DNA of 46,207 bases from a virus: positions 1-46,207 of IMG/VR virus record IMGVR_UViG_3300044997_001296; one strand, 5' to 3'. The notes beneath the pieces were generated by a model that saw nothing but the letters and a program-made list of their open reading frames with translations, was not told the DNA's origin and searched no databases. Below, piece after piece: positions 23,036 through 30,911 of this stretch. A program made the position numbers and the translations under genes. The first letter of the stretch is position 1. The number at the start of each line of letters is the position of its first letter.

Positions 23036-24151
23036 TCAACCTGCACGATCCAGCTCGGCTTTTGCCGTAGATAGGGCATTCGCTACGGTCATATCCATGT
23101 CATAGTAGCGATAGTTACCCAGTCTGCCGCCAATGATCAGGCTTGGCTCTGCCTCGGCAAGCGCGCGATAGCGCGCATAGAGCGCATTGTTGGCGTCATC
23201 GTTGACAGGATAAAACGGCTCTTTTGTCTCTTGAAAGAGCGCGGGGTACTCTCGTGTGATAATCGTGTGCGGGGTCTGCAAAAACTCGAAATGCTTGTGT
23301 TCGACAATGCGCGTAAAAGGCACCGATTCTTCAGTGTAGTTGATAATCGCATTTCCCTGAAAGTCACCCTCCAATCTCTCCTCTTCAAATCGGAGTGAGC
23401 GATACTCCAGCCGACCATAGCAGTGACCGTACAGGGCGTCAATAGGTCCTGTGTACACGGTCTTGGAGCCAAGTGCATCCCAGGCGGCACGATCTGAGAG
23501 ATAGTCTACGATCAACCTCACTTCAATCCCGTCCAGAATGCGCTCGATCATCGCCGTGTAGCCTCCAATGGGAATGCCTTCAAAGCTATGTGAATCGTGG
23601 AAATAGCGATCATTCATCGTTAGCCGAACAGGAAGTCGTTTGATGATCGAGGCGGGCAGGTCTTTAGGGTCGCGCCCCCACTGTTTCATGGTGTAGCCTC
23701 GGATGAACATCTCGTAAAGCGTCGGACCCACCTGGCTTAAGGCATGCTCCTCCAGATTGGCAGGCTTCAGGCCAGCAAAAGGAGCAGTCTCGGAAGCCAG
23801 CTTAGCCTCCGCCTGACTTGGGGTGAGAATATCGGGCCACACGTGATGGATCGTGGAGAGATTGATCGGAAGGGAGTACAGACGCCCCTGGTAGTGTGCT
23901 CTGGTGCGCAGGCTGAAATGATTGAAATCAGCAAAACGATTGATGTACTCCCATACATAGGGCTGAGATGTGTGGAAGCAATGTGGACCGTATTTGTGCA
24001 CAGGAATACCGTCTACAATTTCGGTGTGACAGTTTCCTGCAATATGGTTTCTCTTATCAATGACCAGCACTCGCTTTCCGCGGTCAGTTGCCTCACGTGC
24101 AAATACGGCCCCAAACAATCCCGCCCCGACAACCAGATAGTCATATCGCAT
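23036..24151 (-). CDS. glf: UDP-galactopyranose mutase
   Basis: 371 residues from the ATG at 24151, placed so that the protein begins MRYDYLVVGAGLFGA, the usual start with the FAD-binding GxGxxG Rossmann motif. It keeps family signatures: VLVIDKRNHIAGNCHTE, VHKYGPHCFHT, TLYEMFIRGYTMKQWGRDP, and the C-terminal GRLGNYRYYDMD that carries active-site tyrosines and the FAD contact. The enzyme converts UDP-galactopyranose to UDP-galactofuranose in the cytoplasm, the donor for galactofuranose in cell-surface glycans. Length matches bacterial Glf. No Shine-Dalgarno is visible; a TATAAG element ends only 7 bases before the ATG, so the mRNA could be nearly leaderless. The stop of the homing endonuclease gene lies 8 bases upstream. 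In a phage it may alter host surface sugars or decorate virions. Confidence 0.93.
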   Translation of the reverse strand: MRYDYLVVGAGLFGAVFAREATDRGKRVLVIDKRNHIAGNCHTEIVDGIPVHKYGPHCFHTSQPYVWEYINRFADFNHFSLRTRAHYQGRLYSLPINLSTIHHVWPDILTPSQAEAKLASETAPFAGLKPANLEEHALSQVGPTLYEMFIRGYTMKQWGRDPKDLPASIIKRLPVRLTMNDRYFHDSHSFEGIPIGGYTAMIERILDGIEVRLIVDYLSDRAAWDALGSKTVYTGPIDALYGHCYGRLEYRSLRFEEERLEGDFQGNAIINYTEESVPFTRIVEHKHFEFLQTPHTIITREYPALFQETKEPFYPVNDDANNALYARYRALAEAEPSLIIGGRLGNYRYYDMDMTVANALSTAKAELDRAG

Positions 24152-24158
24152 GATTGCG

Positions 24159-24164
24159 CTTATA
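24159..24164 (-). promoter_or_regulatory. Candidate TATAAG promoter element before glf
   Basis: CTGTATAAGCGCA on the minus strand, identical over 13 bases to a site upstream of portal. It overlaps the stop codon of the homing endonuclease and would place the transcript start at or next to the glf ATG. Candidate only. Confidence 0.3.
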
Positions 24165-25002
24165 CAGATGCCATCGAAGAAACATTCGACCATTTTCTGA
24201 TCATCTTTGGAACATCAAATTCTTGAAGATGGCGCAGTATTTCCTCGCCATGAAATCCTGCGACCGACCACACATACACGCTCTTCATGGGCCGAACATG
24301 AGCCTGGTAAGATGGAGGGCACACTGCCGATAATTGGGCCTTGATCCATTCGCACATGAATTTTGTGCCAACTACATGCAGTCGCAGTTTGGTTCGATTC
24401 TTCGAATATGTTCTGTGAATGCAGCCATCTCCGTCGATGTAGCCGATAATGAAAGCCAGAGCAAGATTTTCAGACAAGTTTTCAGGAGGCTGTATGATTA
24501 GGCTTTTTTGAGGAACAATTCCAAAGTTCCGTTCAAGGTCCTCGATTATTTTTCGGACGCCTTTGAATTCCAGAGCCACGTAGCGTTTGTTTTTGTTTTT
24601 GCCATAATACAGATTGCCACTGTAGTTGATAGCTTCGCGAAATTTTTCAAGATGATCCGCGTCAACATCCGAAAGCTTTATTCGAAGACGCCTTTTGTCT
24701 TGGGAAACACATCCATCTGCCGCTATAAAGCCAGCCCAATAACAATTCTCAAGAGTGGGATGAGAAAAGTAATCAAAGTTCAGGTCGTGCTTTCTGTGAG
24801 CATGTGAAAGATCACGTTTGAGTCCTAAACTCTTGGCCTTGAGCGACACAGCAGCAATTGTTCTTCCAGGAAGAAGTTTGCAAATTTCTTGGTTTGACAT
24901 TGTCCTGTAGTAAGACGTGATGATGTCAATTTCAAGCGGGGACCACAACGGTTGTTTTGGCATAGCAAAATATTCGGCATTGATGTGGACCATACCTTTC
25001 AT
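24160..25002 (-). CDS. Free-standing LAGLIDADG homing endonuclease
   Basis: 280 residues from the ATG at 25002; internal ATG codons at residues 4 and 14 are also possible, as no Shine-Dalgarno settles it. Residues 18-62 are a Myb/HTH-like segment (WSPLEIDIITSYYRTMSNQE, then AVSLKAKSLGLKRD), common in DNA-binding parts of homing enzymes. Two LAGLIDADG motifs follow: YWAGFIAADGCVS near 88-100 and FIIGYIDGDGCI near 189-200. It is more AT-rich than both neighbours, as expected for a mobile gene. It lies between a virion-region gene and glf, ending right at the glf start, so it was probably inserted in an intergenic junction. Confidence 0.88.
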   Translation of the reverse strand: MKGMVHINAEYFAMPKQPLWSPLEIDIITSYYRTMSNQEICKLLPGRTIAAVSLKAKSLGLKRDLSHAHRKHDLNFDYFSHPTLENCYWAGFIAADGCVSQDKRRLRIKLSDVDADHLEKFREAINYSGNLYYGKNKNKRYVALEFKGVRKIIEDLERNFGIVPQKSLIIQPPENLSENLALAFIIGYIDGDGCIHRTYSKNRTKLRLHVVGTKFMCEWIKAQLSAVCPPSYQAHVRPMKSVYVWSVAGFHGEEILRHLQEFDVPKMIRKWSNVSSMASV

Positions 25003-25007
25003 TGTGA

Positions 25008-25031
25008 TTCAAATATGCGCTCATATTTGAA
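25008..25031 (-). other. Perfect 10-bp inverted repeat upstream of the homing endonuclease
   Basis: TTCAAATATG and CATATTTGAA flank a 4-base loop, just before the endonuclease start and 14 bases past the stop at 25046. It is AT-rich with no T run, so a weak terminator or a leader hairpin controlling the endonuclease are both possible. Confidence 0.6.
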
Positions 25032-25045
25032 CGATTTGAGGTTGC

Positions 25046-26146
25046 TTACATACGCCAGGGTGATCCCTGGCCTTCAAAACGCTGCTGGTAGCTATCCAGA
25101 ATGCCTGTTGGCTCGTCCTTGTGAAGCTCCCAGCGATTGCCTGGGAAGCGATCCTGCGGGGCGCGCTCAGGCTCAATGCGGTTGGTCGCTTCGAGCTTGG
25201 CCTCCAGAGGCAAAAAGGGGTCATCGGCTACAGACACCAGATCGTCTTCGGAAGTATCAAGGCGGCCCAGTCCGTTGACCACATCCTTGGCCATCTCTCC
25301 TACGCTGGAGGGCAGCGCATGGGACTCTGGCTCCCGCAACAGGCTGAACTCATCGGGTTCCTGAAAGTCAAAAACCACGGATGGTTCGTTTGCGGTGCTT
25401 TTCTGGCCACCCCAGTTCTGATTGGCAATATCTTCCAGATACTGATCCAGCTCTGCTCCAAGCTCCAAAACAGGCGTGCTGCCCAAGCCCAGAGGATAAG
25501 TGCGCCGTGCTTTGTCTACCCAGTTAAGCTCTTCGGAATTCTCATCATTGATCTCGTTGGGGCGGCTGATCAGGTGAGCCGAGCGGCTATTTTGGGTCTG
25601 CGACATCACAGGATTAAATCGGGACGGCTTGATCTGCGGAGGCACTTCGTCTTCGCGAGGGTCTTTGACATACGCCTTGTCGTCGGTTTTGCGACGCGAC
25701 TGAAGCTGCGCGTTCAGGGGAGTGATATGCTCCTCTTTAGGCGGAAAATGCTGCTGGATGAAGGCTGGGCTGTTTTCGCGAATACTGCGGGCCGCCTCTT
25801 CATAAAACCGCTCTCGGCGTCGAATCTCCTTGCGGATTTTTAAGCGCTCTCGCTCTGCGGGAGTCAGGTCGTAGGGAATCAAATCCTCTTCCGCGTGCTG
25901 ATGCTGGTCTTCAAGGCGCTTCTCTAGGTTGCGCTCAGGATCGATAGGAGCGGGATTGTGCACCCCTTCCAGGATTGCGTCCAGGCTTCGGTCTGCAACA
26001 TAGCGATTGATATCCCAGCCGCCGCCCATGCCATAACCCCGCCCCAGGGGCGAGCTGCCAGGGGCAAACGGAGATTGACCACCACCCACGCCGCCATACT
26101 GCGCGGCGCGTTCCATCGATTCTTGTTGTGATATGGGCTTCGACAT
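25046..26146 (-). CDS. Hypothetical virion-region protein
   Basis: 366 residues, ATG at 26146 with AAAAGGAG upstream. The N-terminal 50 residues are Gly/Ser/Pro-rich and likely flexible (GGVGGGQSPFAPGSSPLGRG). A charged helical part follows (DLTPAERERLKIRKEIRRRE), then a polar, mostly disordered-looking remainder rich in Pro, Asn, Glu and Ser. It has an LEKRLEDQ segment like LEKRFEDS in the 540-residue protein at 13117-14739. It is the first gene after the large terminase. No domain recognised; an internal or portal-vertex virion protein is plausible by position. Confidence 0.6.
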   Translation of the reverse strand: MSKPISQQESMERAAQYGGVGGGQSPFAPGSSPLGRGYGMGGGWDINRYVADRSLDAILEGVHNPAPIDPERNLEKRLEDQHQHAEEDLIPYDLTPAERERLKIRKEIRRRERFYEEAARSIRENSPAFIQQHFPPKEEHITPLNAQLQSRRKTDDKAYVKDPREDEVPPQIKPSRFNPVMSQTQNSRSAHLISRPNEINDENSEELNWVDKARRTYPLGLGSTPVLELGAELDQYLEDIANQNWGGQKSTANEPSVVFDFQEPDEFSLLREPESHALPSSVGEMAKDVVNGLGRLDTSEDDLVSVADDPFLPLEAKLEATNRIEPERAPQDRFPGNRWELHKDEPTGILDSYQQRFEGQGSPWRM

Positions 26147-26223
26147 TGCCTGGAACTCCTTTTAAGGGTATTCTGCCCCTGGTTGCGCGCCCCCTGTTTG
26201 TAAGTACAGGATACGTTGAATGT

Positions 26224-28365
26224 TTAGCGCGGTCCCGTGCGAGCAATGCGAGATTTGGGAAGCTGCTGCATCACTTTCGCGGTCAATGCCTCATAGGCTA
26301 CGGCGGCCACAGCATCACAGATGTCGTCTTTGTAGCCTGATAGTGCCTTTATCTCAAAGCGCTTGCTTTTCCACACTTTTTGCAGGAAGGTAAACTGATT
26401 TTTAGCCTCCGCGATCTCATTGAGTTCGCGCACCTGCTCTTTGGCATCCTTGTATTTGCCTCCAGAAAAGCCATAGATGTCGATGCGTTGTTCGCGCATA
26501 AGCTGGATCAGCTCTGTGTAGATTTTGCCCTTGTACTCCTGATTAAACTGGCGCTCAATGGCATTGATCCCCATGCTTTTCAGTCTTAATATCGAGGATT
26601 GACTATGCCACTGGTCAAAGCTCACTTGCTTGAATCGAAAGCGCTTGTGAAGATCGATCACATAGTCTTCCACCTCTTTCTCGGCCACAGGCTGGTTTTT
26701 AGTGAGCGGGTTCCAGAAGTGAATATGGTCGATCACCACGCGGCGCAGCGGCCTGTTGTCGGGGCCGATCTGAACGGGGTAAATCTGCTCCGTATGTGCC
26801 ACAGCCAGTGCATAGTAGTCGCTGGTGCGGGCGGGGTCGAGGTGCAGATAATACTCAATCAGCGGCTGGCCATATTCCGCCCTGGGTGTCGTGCTGGACA
26901 TCGCCCAGAGATTGCTCACCTGCTCTGGAGTGAACATGGGGTCGCTGGAAGCCGCGCCAAACTCAGCGCCAAACTGCATCTGGTATTCGACGGGGTCCTT
27001 GCGTTTCTGCTCTTCCAGCCAATCCTGGTCGATACTCGGGTTGGTGAGCCAGGTGGGAAGCCGCATCACCAGCGTTGTGGGGTCATCCTGCCTGTTTTCA
27101 TGCAGATCGTACAGCAGCCCAATGGGACCTTTGGGGTTGGAGAGCATCATCATCTTGAAGTCTTTGCCAAAGGTAGCGCCTGAAGGTTTGAGATCGTCGT
27201 AAAGCGCATAGTCGAGGCCCGAGTCGGGATTGTCTCCCGCCATCGCCGCCACCTCGTCCATGATGATCGACCAGCAGGTAAGACCCACAAGGCCTGAGGC
27301 GTTGGAGGAGCCGCAGCGCAGCACCAGAGAGCCTGCAAAGAGATTGATCCCTTTTTCCGCCCGCCGCTCGTTCTCTTGGCGGTCGTGATCGGTGAAGAAC
27401 CGCATTTCCAGTTCTGTGTCTTTACCGACATAGGGCTGGAAGAAGGGTGACGCCAGAACGGTCTGTTTGATCTTGGAGAAGATGGCCTTCTTCGCCTGCT
27501 CTTCGTTGCGCGCCACGTTCAGGAGGACGATTTCATCAAACTCCATCAGACCATAGCGCGACTGAGGATGCCCCATAGAGAGCAGTCGGTATAGCTCGTA
27601 GAGGGCCATAACCGATACCAGGAACGATTTTCCAGATCGGCGGCCAAGCACCAGCACCAGCTCCTGGAACTTATAGCGATTACCGCACTTTTCCAACACC
27701 TGCTTGCGCAGCAGGGGGTCAAACTCGGGCGCAAAAAGCAGGTCGCGCTCCGTCTCATAGTTGTCCGTGATGGGCCGCTCGATCAGACCATCGATTTTAC
27801 GGGCATCATCAGGGTTCGTGGCCTCTTCGCGCGCCGCTTCGTAGCGGGCCTCGCGCACGGCTTCATCAAAGCGATCACAGGTCAGACAGGGAGAGTTGGT
27901 GACCGAAAAGACGTTTCTGAGCTGCTTTCCGTCCTGACGGCCTTTATAGACCTTCTCTTCGTTTTCACGTACATACTTCCAGACACAGCTGTCACAGGTG
28001 CCCGAATTACGAACCTCATCGGGCACATCCTCGATCTCCAGATCGGTGTTGCCCTCCTGTCCCATGTAGAAGCACTTGAGGATCAATCGCTGCCACGGAT
28101 AGGGCCGCAGTCCGCAGAAGTAGGGATGCTCGATAAAGGTGACGATATCGACAATCTGATCGGGGTTGAAGCGAGTCTTTTCAGGTTTAGGCGGGGGCAA
28201 AATCTCCGCGCGCACCATCGGCCTTACTTCATCTTCGTACTCGTCTTCGTATCCCTGGGTCTTGAAGTTGTCTTCAAGAGCCGCAAGCTGCTGCATCAGG
28301 GTTGCTTTTGCATCCTGCTGCTGATAGTTTGGTTTAGCTGGTCTGCCGCGCTTGGGTCCTGGCAT
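26224..28365 (-). CDS. terL: Terminase large subunit
   Basis: 713 residues, ATG at 28365 with AGAGGTGA upstream. The ATPase domain has Walker A GRRSGKS (241-247) after VLVL and a Walker B WSIIMDEVAAM with Asp370/Glu371. The RNase H-like nuclease domain shows YLHLDPARTSDYY (Asp510), VSFDQWHS (Asp584) and YKDDICDAVAA near 690 as the acidic triad. This motor pumps DNA into the prohead and cuts the concatemer. An unusual four-cysteine cluster (C124, C127, C160, C163; GTCDSC and SPCLTC) lies between the adenine-binding region and Walker A and may bind zinc. Its neighbour upstream is the likely small subunit. Confidence 0.95.
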   Translation of the reverse strand: MPGPKRGRPAKPNYQQQDAKATLMQQLAALEDNFKTQGYEDEYEDEVRPMVRAEILPPPKPEKTRFNPDQIVDIVTFIEHPYFCGLRPYPWQRLILKCFYMGQEGNTDLEIEDVPDEVRNSGTCDSCVWKYVRENEEKVYKGRQDGKQLRNVFSVTNSPCLTCDRFDEAVREARYEAAREEATNPDDARKIDGLIERPITDNYETERDLLFAPEFDPLLRKQVLEKCGNRYKFQELVLVLGRRSGKSFLVSVMALYELYRLLSMGHPQSRYGLMEFDEIVLLNVARNEEQAKKAIFSKIKQTVLASPFFQPYVGKDTELEMRFFTDHDRQENERRAEKGINLFAGSLVLRCGSSNASGLVGLTCWSIIMDEVAAMAGDNPDSGLDYALYDDLKPSGATFGKDFKMMMLSNPKGPIGLLYDLHENRQDDPTTLVMRLPTWLTNPSIDQDWLEEQKRKDPVEYQMQFGAEFGAASSDPMFTPEQVSNLWAMSSTTPRAEYGQPLIEYYLHLDPARTSDYYALAVAHTEQIYPVQIGPDNRPLRRVVIDHIHFWNPLTKNQPVAEKEVEDYVIDLHKRFRFKQVSFDQWHSQSSILRLKSMGINAIERQFNQEYKGKIYTELIQLMREQRIDIYGFSGGKYKDAKEQVRELNEIAEAKNQFTFLQKVWKSKRFEIKALSGYKDDICDAVAAVAYEALTAKVMQQLPKSRIARTGPR

Positions 28366-28375
28366 AGGTCACCTC

Positions 28376-29179
28376 TTACATATTCTCCTGAAGCCTATCT
28401 CGAAGCTCTGCGACCTTTTCGCGAATCAACTTCTTATCAGCCTCGCTTTCCATGCTGTTGTGTAAATCCATCAGAATCTCAAAGATGTTGAAGCTGGACA
28501 TCAGCGATTCATCGCGCTCCTTCTTCAGCTCTTTCAGGCGCGTGGTCAATCGCTCCACCATGCTGGCGCGCTTGAGTTTAAGCTCTGGATTTTTCGAGCA
28601 GTCCATCCCGCGTATGTCATCCAGCTCCACCAGAAGCGCCAGTTCCACGAGATAGAACTCGCGGCCAAGCCACTCTGCCACCTCTTCTTCGCGTCCACGA
28701 TAGGTATCCAGGCCCTTGGTGGCAATATTGCGAAGGTTGCAATGCTGCTCCATATGGGTTTTGACCTGCACCCAGTTGAGCTTGGCGTTGAAGTAGGTTT
28801 CGAAGAAGTTGAGGACCGCCTGAGGCTTTTTGCCGTTGTTGATGTACACATGCTCGGCCAGCTCTCGAAAAGGACTGGTGCAAATCGCGCATCGCGGCTC
28901 CATAAACTGCGGATAGTGAATAGAGAGCGGATACTCCCTCGGGATCGCAATAACAGGCTTATCGCCCTCCTTTAACTCGCGAAACATGCGAAGCTGCCGA
29001 TCCGACAGATCAACACGGGCCAGCGCGTCTTTTTCCTCAAGGTCCAGAGCCTCAATGATTTCATGGGTGTTTTCTGTCCCCAGGGTGTCAAGATTATTCT
29101 CTCCGCCCTGATCGTCTGGAAAACCTAGATGTGTGTCCGTACTCAATGTTGGTAGCTTCTCCTCACCCGTATTCTCCAT
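28376..29179 (-). CDS. Putative terminase small subunit
   Basis: 267 residues from the ATG at 29179; an in-frame TTG at 29230 abuts the preceding terminator and is unlikely. It sits 10 bases upstream of the large terminase, the classic place for the small subunit, which recognises viral DNA and loads the motor. Near residues 105-155 a CAIC motif is followed by an HTH-like pattern and a His-rich end (VQVKTHMEQHC), a possible zinc-bound DNA-binding unit. The C-terminal 100 residues are long charged helices (ERLTTRLKELKKERDE) suited to oligomerisation. No strong family signature, so the call relies on position and architecture. Confidence 0.6.
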   Translation of the reverse strand: MENTGEEKLPTLSTDTHLGFPDDQGGENNLDTLGTENTHEIIEALDLEEKDALARVDLSDRQLRMFRELKEGDKPVIAIPREYPLSIHYPQFMEPRCAICTSPFRELAEHVYINNGKKPQAVLNFFETYFNAKLNWVQVKTHMEQHCNLRNIATKGLDTYRGREEEVAEWLGREFYLVELALLVELDDIRGMDCSKNPELKLKRASMVERLTTRLKELKKERDESLMSSFNIFEILMDLHNSMESEADKKLIREKVAELRDRLQENM

Positions 29180-29234
29180 CCCGTCGATGGAATAACCTCT
29201 TTTGTACAGAGAAAACTCGGGCGCTTCCAAAGCA

Positions 29235-29268
29235 AAAGGCTCTGTCCTTGGTGGGGGACAGAGCCTTT
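29235..29268 (-). terminator. Rho-independent terminator
   Basis: A 13-bp stem AAAGGCTCTGTCC/GGACAGAGCCTTT, then CCTTTTGC on the minus strand, 57 bases past the stop at 29326. It divides the replication/sigma block from the terminase genes. Confidence 0.85.
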
Positions 29269-29325
29269 ATGATTGTGTTCCAGTCCCCTTTGCCGCAGGC
29301 CAATTGGCTACGACGAAAGGGAAGA

Positions 29326-30045
29326 TCAGTTGCCCAGCGCGCGCTTGAGGCGCTCGTAGGGCGAAACATGGTCGGCAGCCTGAATCATGAATTCGTCTGC
29401 CAGGCCGAAATCAGCGAAGTGACCCTTCTGAAATCGCGTGCCTGTGGAAGTGCCCTGATCGAGATCAACCTCGGCGGCCTCCTTGCGCATGGCCACCTTG
29501 TAGCGGCGCTCATTCTTGGCAAGCTTCTGAATGCGTGCCTCTTCGCGCTCTGCGATCAGCACCGACTTGAGCATGGTCTCTTCTACCCAGGGCTTGAGTT
29601 CGCTGTGAAGCACATCAAGCGCAAAAACGTCCTGCTTGGCGTTAGCCGCCAGGCGATACCAGGATTCCAGGTTCTTCTGCGATACGCGCACAATGGGCGA
29701 TTCACTCTTGGCCAGGCGGTCCACAAAATCTTTCGCCGAAAGACGACGCAGCGTGTCCTCAATGATCGGCTTTACATCCGAATACGAGGTGGGGACCACC
29801 ATTGCCGTGCGCACAGGCTGGCTCGACTCTGCACTGGCGGTCTTGCCGTACACTGTGTAGACCGCATGCTCCGCAATGCGAAGATCAAAGTTTTCTGCCG
29901 CCAACATCTCCAGAGCTTCCTGGGCGGTAAACCCACGCTTCTGAAAATCGATTGCGCCCTGAGCCGCTACAGTGCGTTCTCCCTGAGTGTTCTGGCGAAG
30001 TTCGTTTCGCCAGTTGTAGATGATATCAGCTTCTGATGCAAGCAC
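29326..30045 (-). CDS. Hypothetical protein
   Basis: 239 residues if it starts at the GTG at 30045, which has AGGAG with a 9-base spacer; an in-frame TTG at 30078 would add 11 residues. Helical and charged, with no recognised domain. It has KTAS and RTAM segments close together (near residue 70) that resemble the RTAS motif of virion proteins, so a structural role is possible. It lies alone between a sigma factor gene and a terminator. A TATAAA at 30164-30169 on the minus strand could serve as its promoter element. Confidence 0.6.
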   Translation of the reverse strand: MLASEADIIYNWRNELRQNTQGERTVAAQGAIDFQKRGFTAQEALEMLAAENFDLRIAEHAVYTVYGKTASAESSQPVRTAMVVPTSYSDVKPIIEDTLRRLSAKDFVDRLAKSESPIVRVSQKNLESWYRLAANAKQDVFALDVLHSELKPWVEETMLKSVLIAEREEARIQKLAKNERRYKVAMRKEAAEVDLDQGTSTGTRFQKGHFADFGLADEFMIQAADHVSPYERLKRALGN

Positions 30046-30163
30046 GTGTCGAATCTCCTCGGTGGGGAATGCCCCCAAATTACTCCGCTAAATGTTATCG
30101 TTCGCTTCACCTGCAAACACACCCTGCTCAAAAAGGCATATCTGCAAAGAAAAACGAAGCATC

Positions 30164-30169
30164 TTTATA
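30164..30169 (-). promoter_or_regulatory. Candidate TATAAA promoter element
   Basis: TGTATAAAGATGC on the minus strand in the 199-base gap upstream of the hypothetical gene at 29326. A TTGG-containing box lies 14 bases before it, closer than a normal sigma-70 spacer. Weak candidate; nothing else is evident in this gap. Confidence 0.3.
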
Positions 30170-30244
30170 CACGCCGCCCAAAGGACCAAGCGCGCATAAA
30201 GCGGCATAATCGAATAGTCCACAAAAGAGGCGTGATTTATTCTC

Positions 30245-30889
30245 TCATTCCAGAGAAAAATCATCAGAAAGAATTTCGCGCATCCGATTGATACCTCGCT
30301 TCAGGCGCTTGCAGAAGGAGGCCTGGGTGATCTTCAGCTTTTTGGCCGCCTCCTGTTGTGTGAGATTGTCGAAGAAGTAGGCCTGAATCGCCTCTTGCTG
30401 GCGGGGGTTGAGCTGCTCGATAGCATCCTGGATCGCCTGGGCAGTTCGAACCTTACCAAAAGGATCGTCATGATACTCTGGCTCCCAATCGTTAGCCATC
30501 TCCGAAAAACAGACCTCTTCCACGCCCGCGCCTGAGGTTCGATTGCCCAGAATAGTCTGTCGGCAGCGATTCAGAATCGCATGATCCAGTCGTGTGGAGA
30601 GGTAGTAGGAGAAATAGGAGAGCGAAGAGTCGTAGTTGGCCACCAGTTGCTGAAGCACCAGGAACACTTCCGATTCCACGTCTTCACGCCATGGCCGCAG
30701 GCGGGGTTCTCGTGCGATACAGCGCGTCACAGAGGCAGCGATCAGGGGCTGATAGAAATCGGCGATTTCTGCCAGCGCATGAGTATCTCCTGCCTGTGAC
30801 TTGAGCACAAGATCGTTGATGTATTGATAACGCGACTCCACGAATAACCCCGAGAATATTTCCTCATAATGTTCTTCGTGGAGCCGCAA
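30245..30889 (-). CDS. Sigma-70 family RNA polymerase sigma factor
   Basis: 214 residues from a TTG at 30889 with only a weak AGG upstream; the exact start is uncertain. The region 2 layout is clear: KSQAGDTHALAEIADFYQPL, then a helix with WREDVESEVFLVLQQLVANY and FSYYLSTRLDHAILNR. Region 4 is clear near 160-208: AIEQLNPRQQEAIQAYFFDN, then LTQQEAAKKLKITQASFCKRLKRG, the helix-turn-helix that reads the -35 box. No anti-sigma partner seen. It begins 22 bases after the stop of the clamp-loader delta gene and is likely in the same operon. It would steer host RNA polymerase to phage promoters. Confidence 0.88.
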   Translation of the reverse strand: MRLHEEHYEEIFSGLFVESRYQYINDLVLKSQAGDTHALAEIADFYQPLIAASVTRCIAREPRLRPWREDVESEVFLVLQQLVANYDSSLSYFSYYLSTRLDHAILNRCRQTILGNRTSGAGVEEVCFSEMANDWEPEYHDDPFGKVRTAQAIQDAIEQLNPRQQEAIQAYFFDNLTQQEAAKKLKITQASFCKRLKRGINRMREILSDDFSLE

Positions 30890-30911
30890 GCTTGAACCTG
30901 GTGCTTAGATG

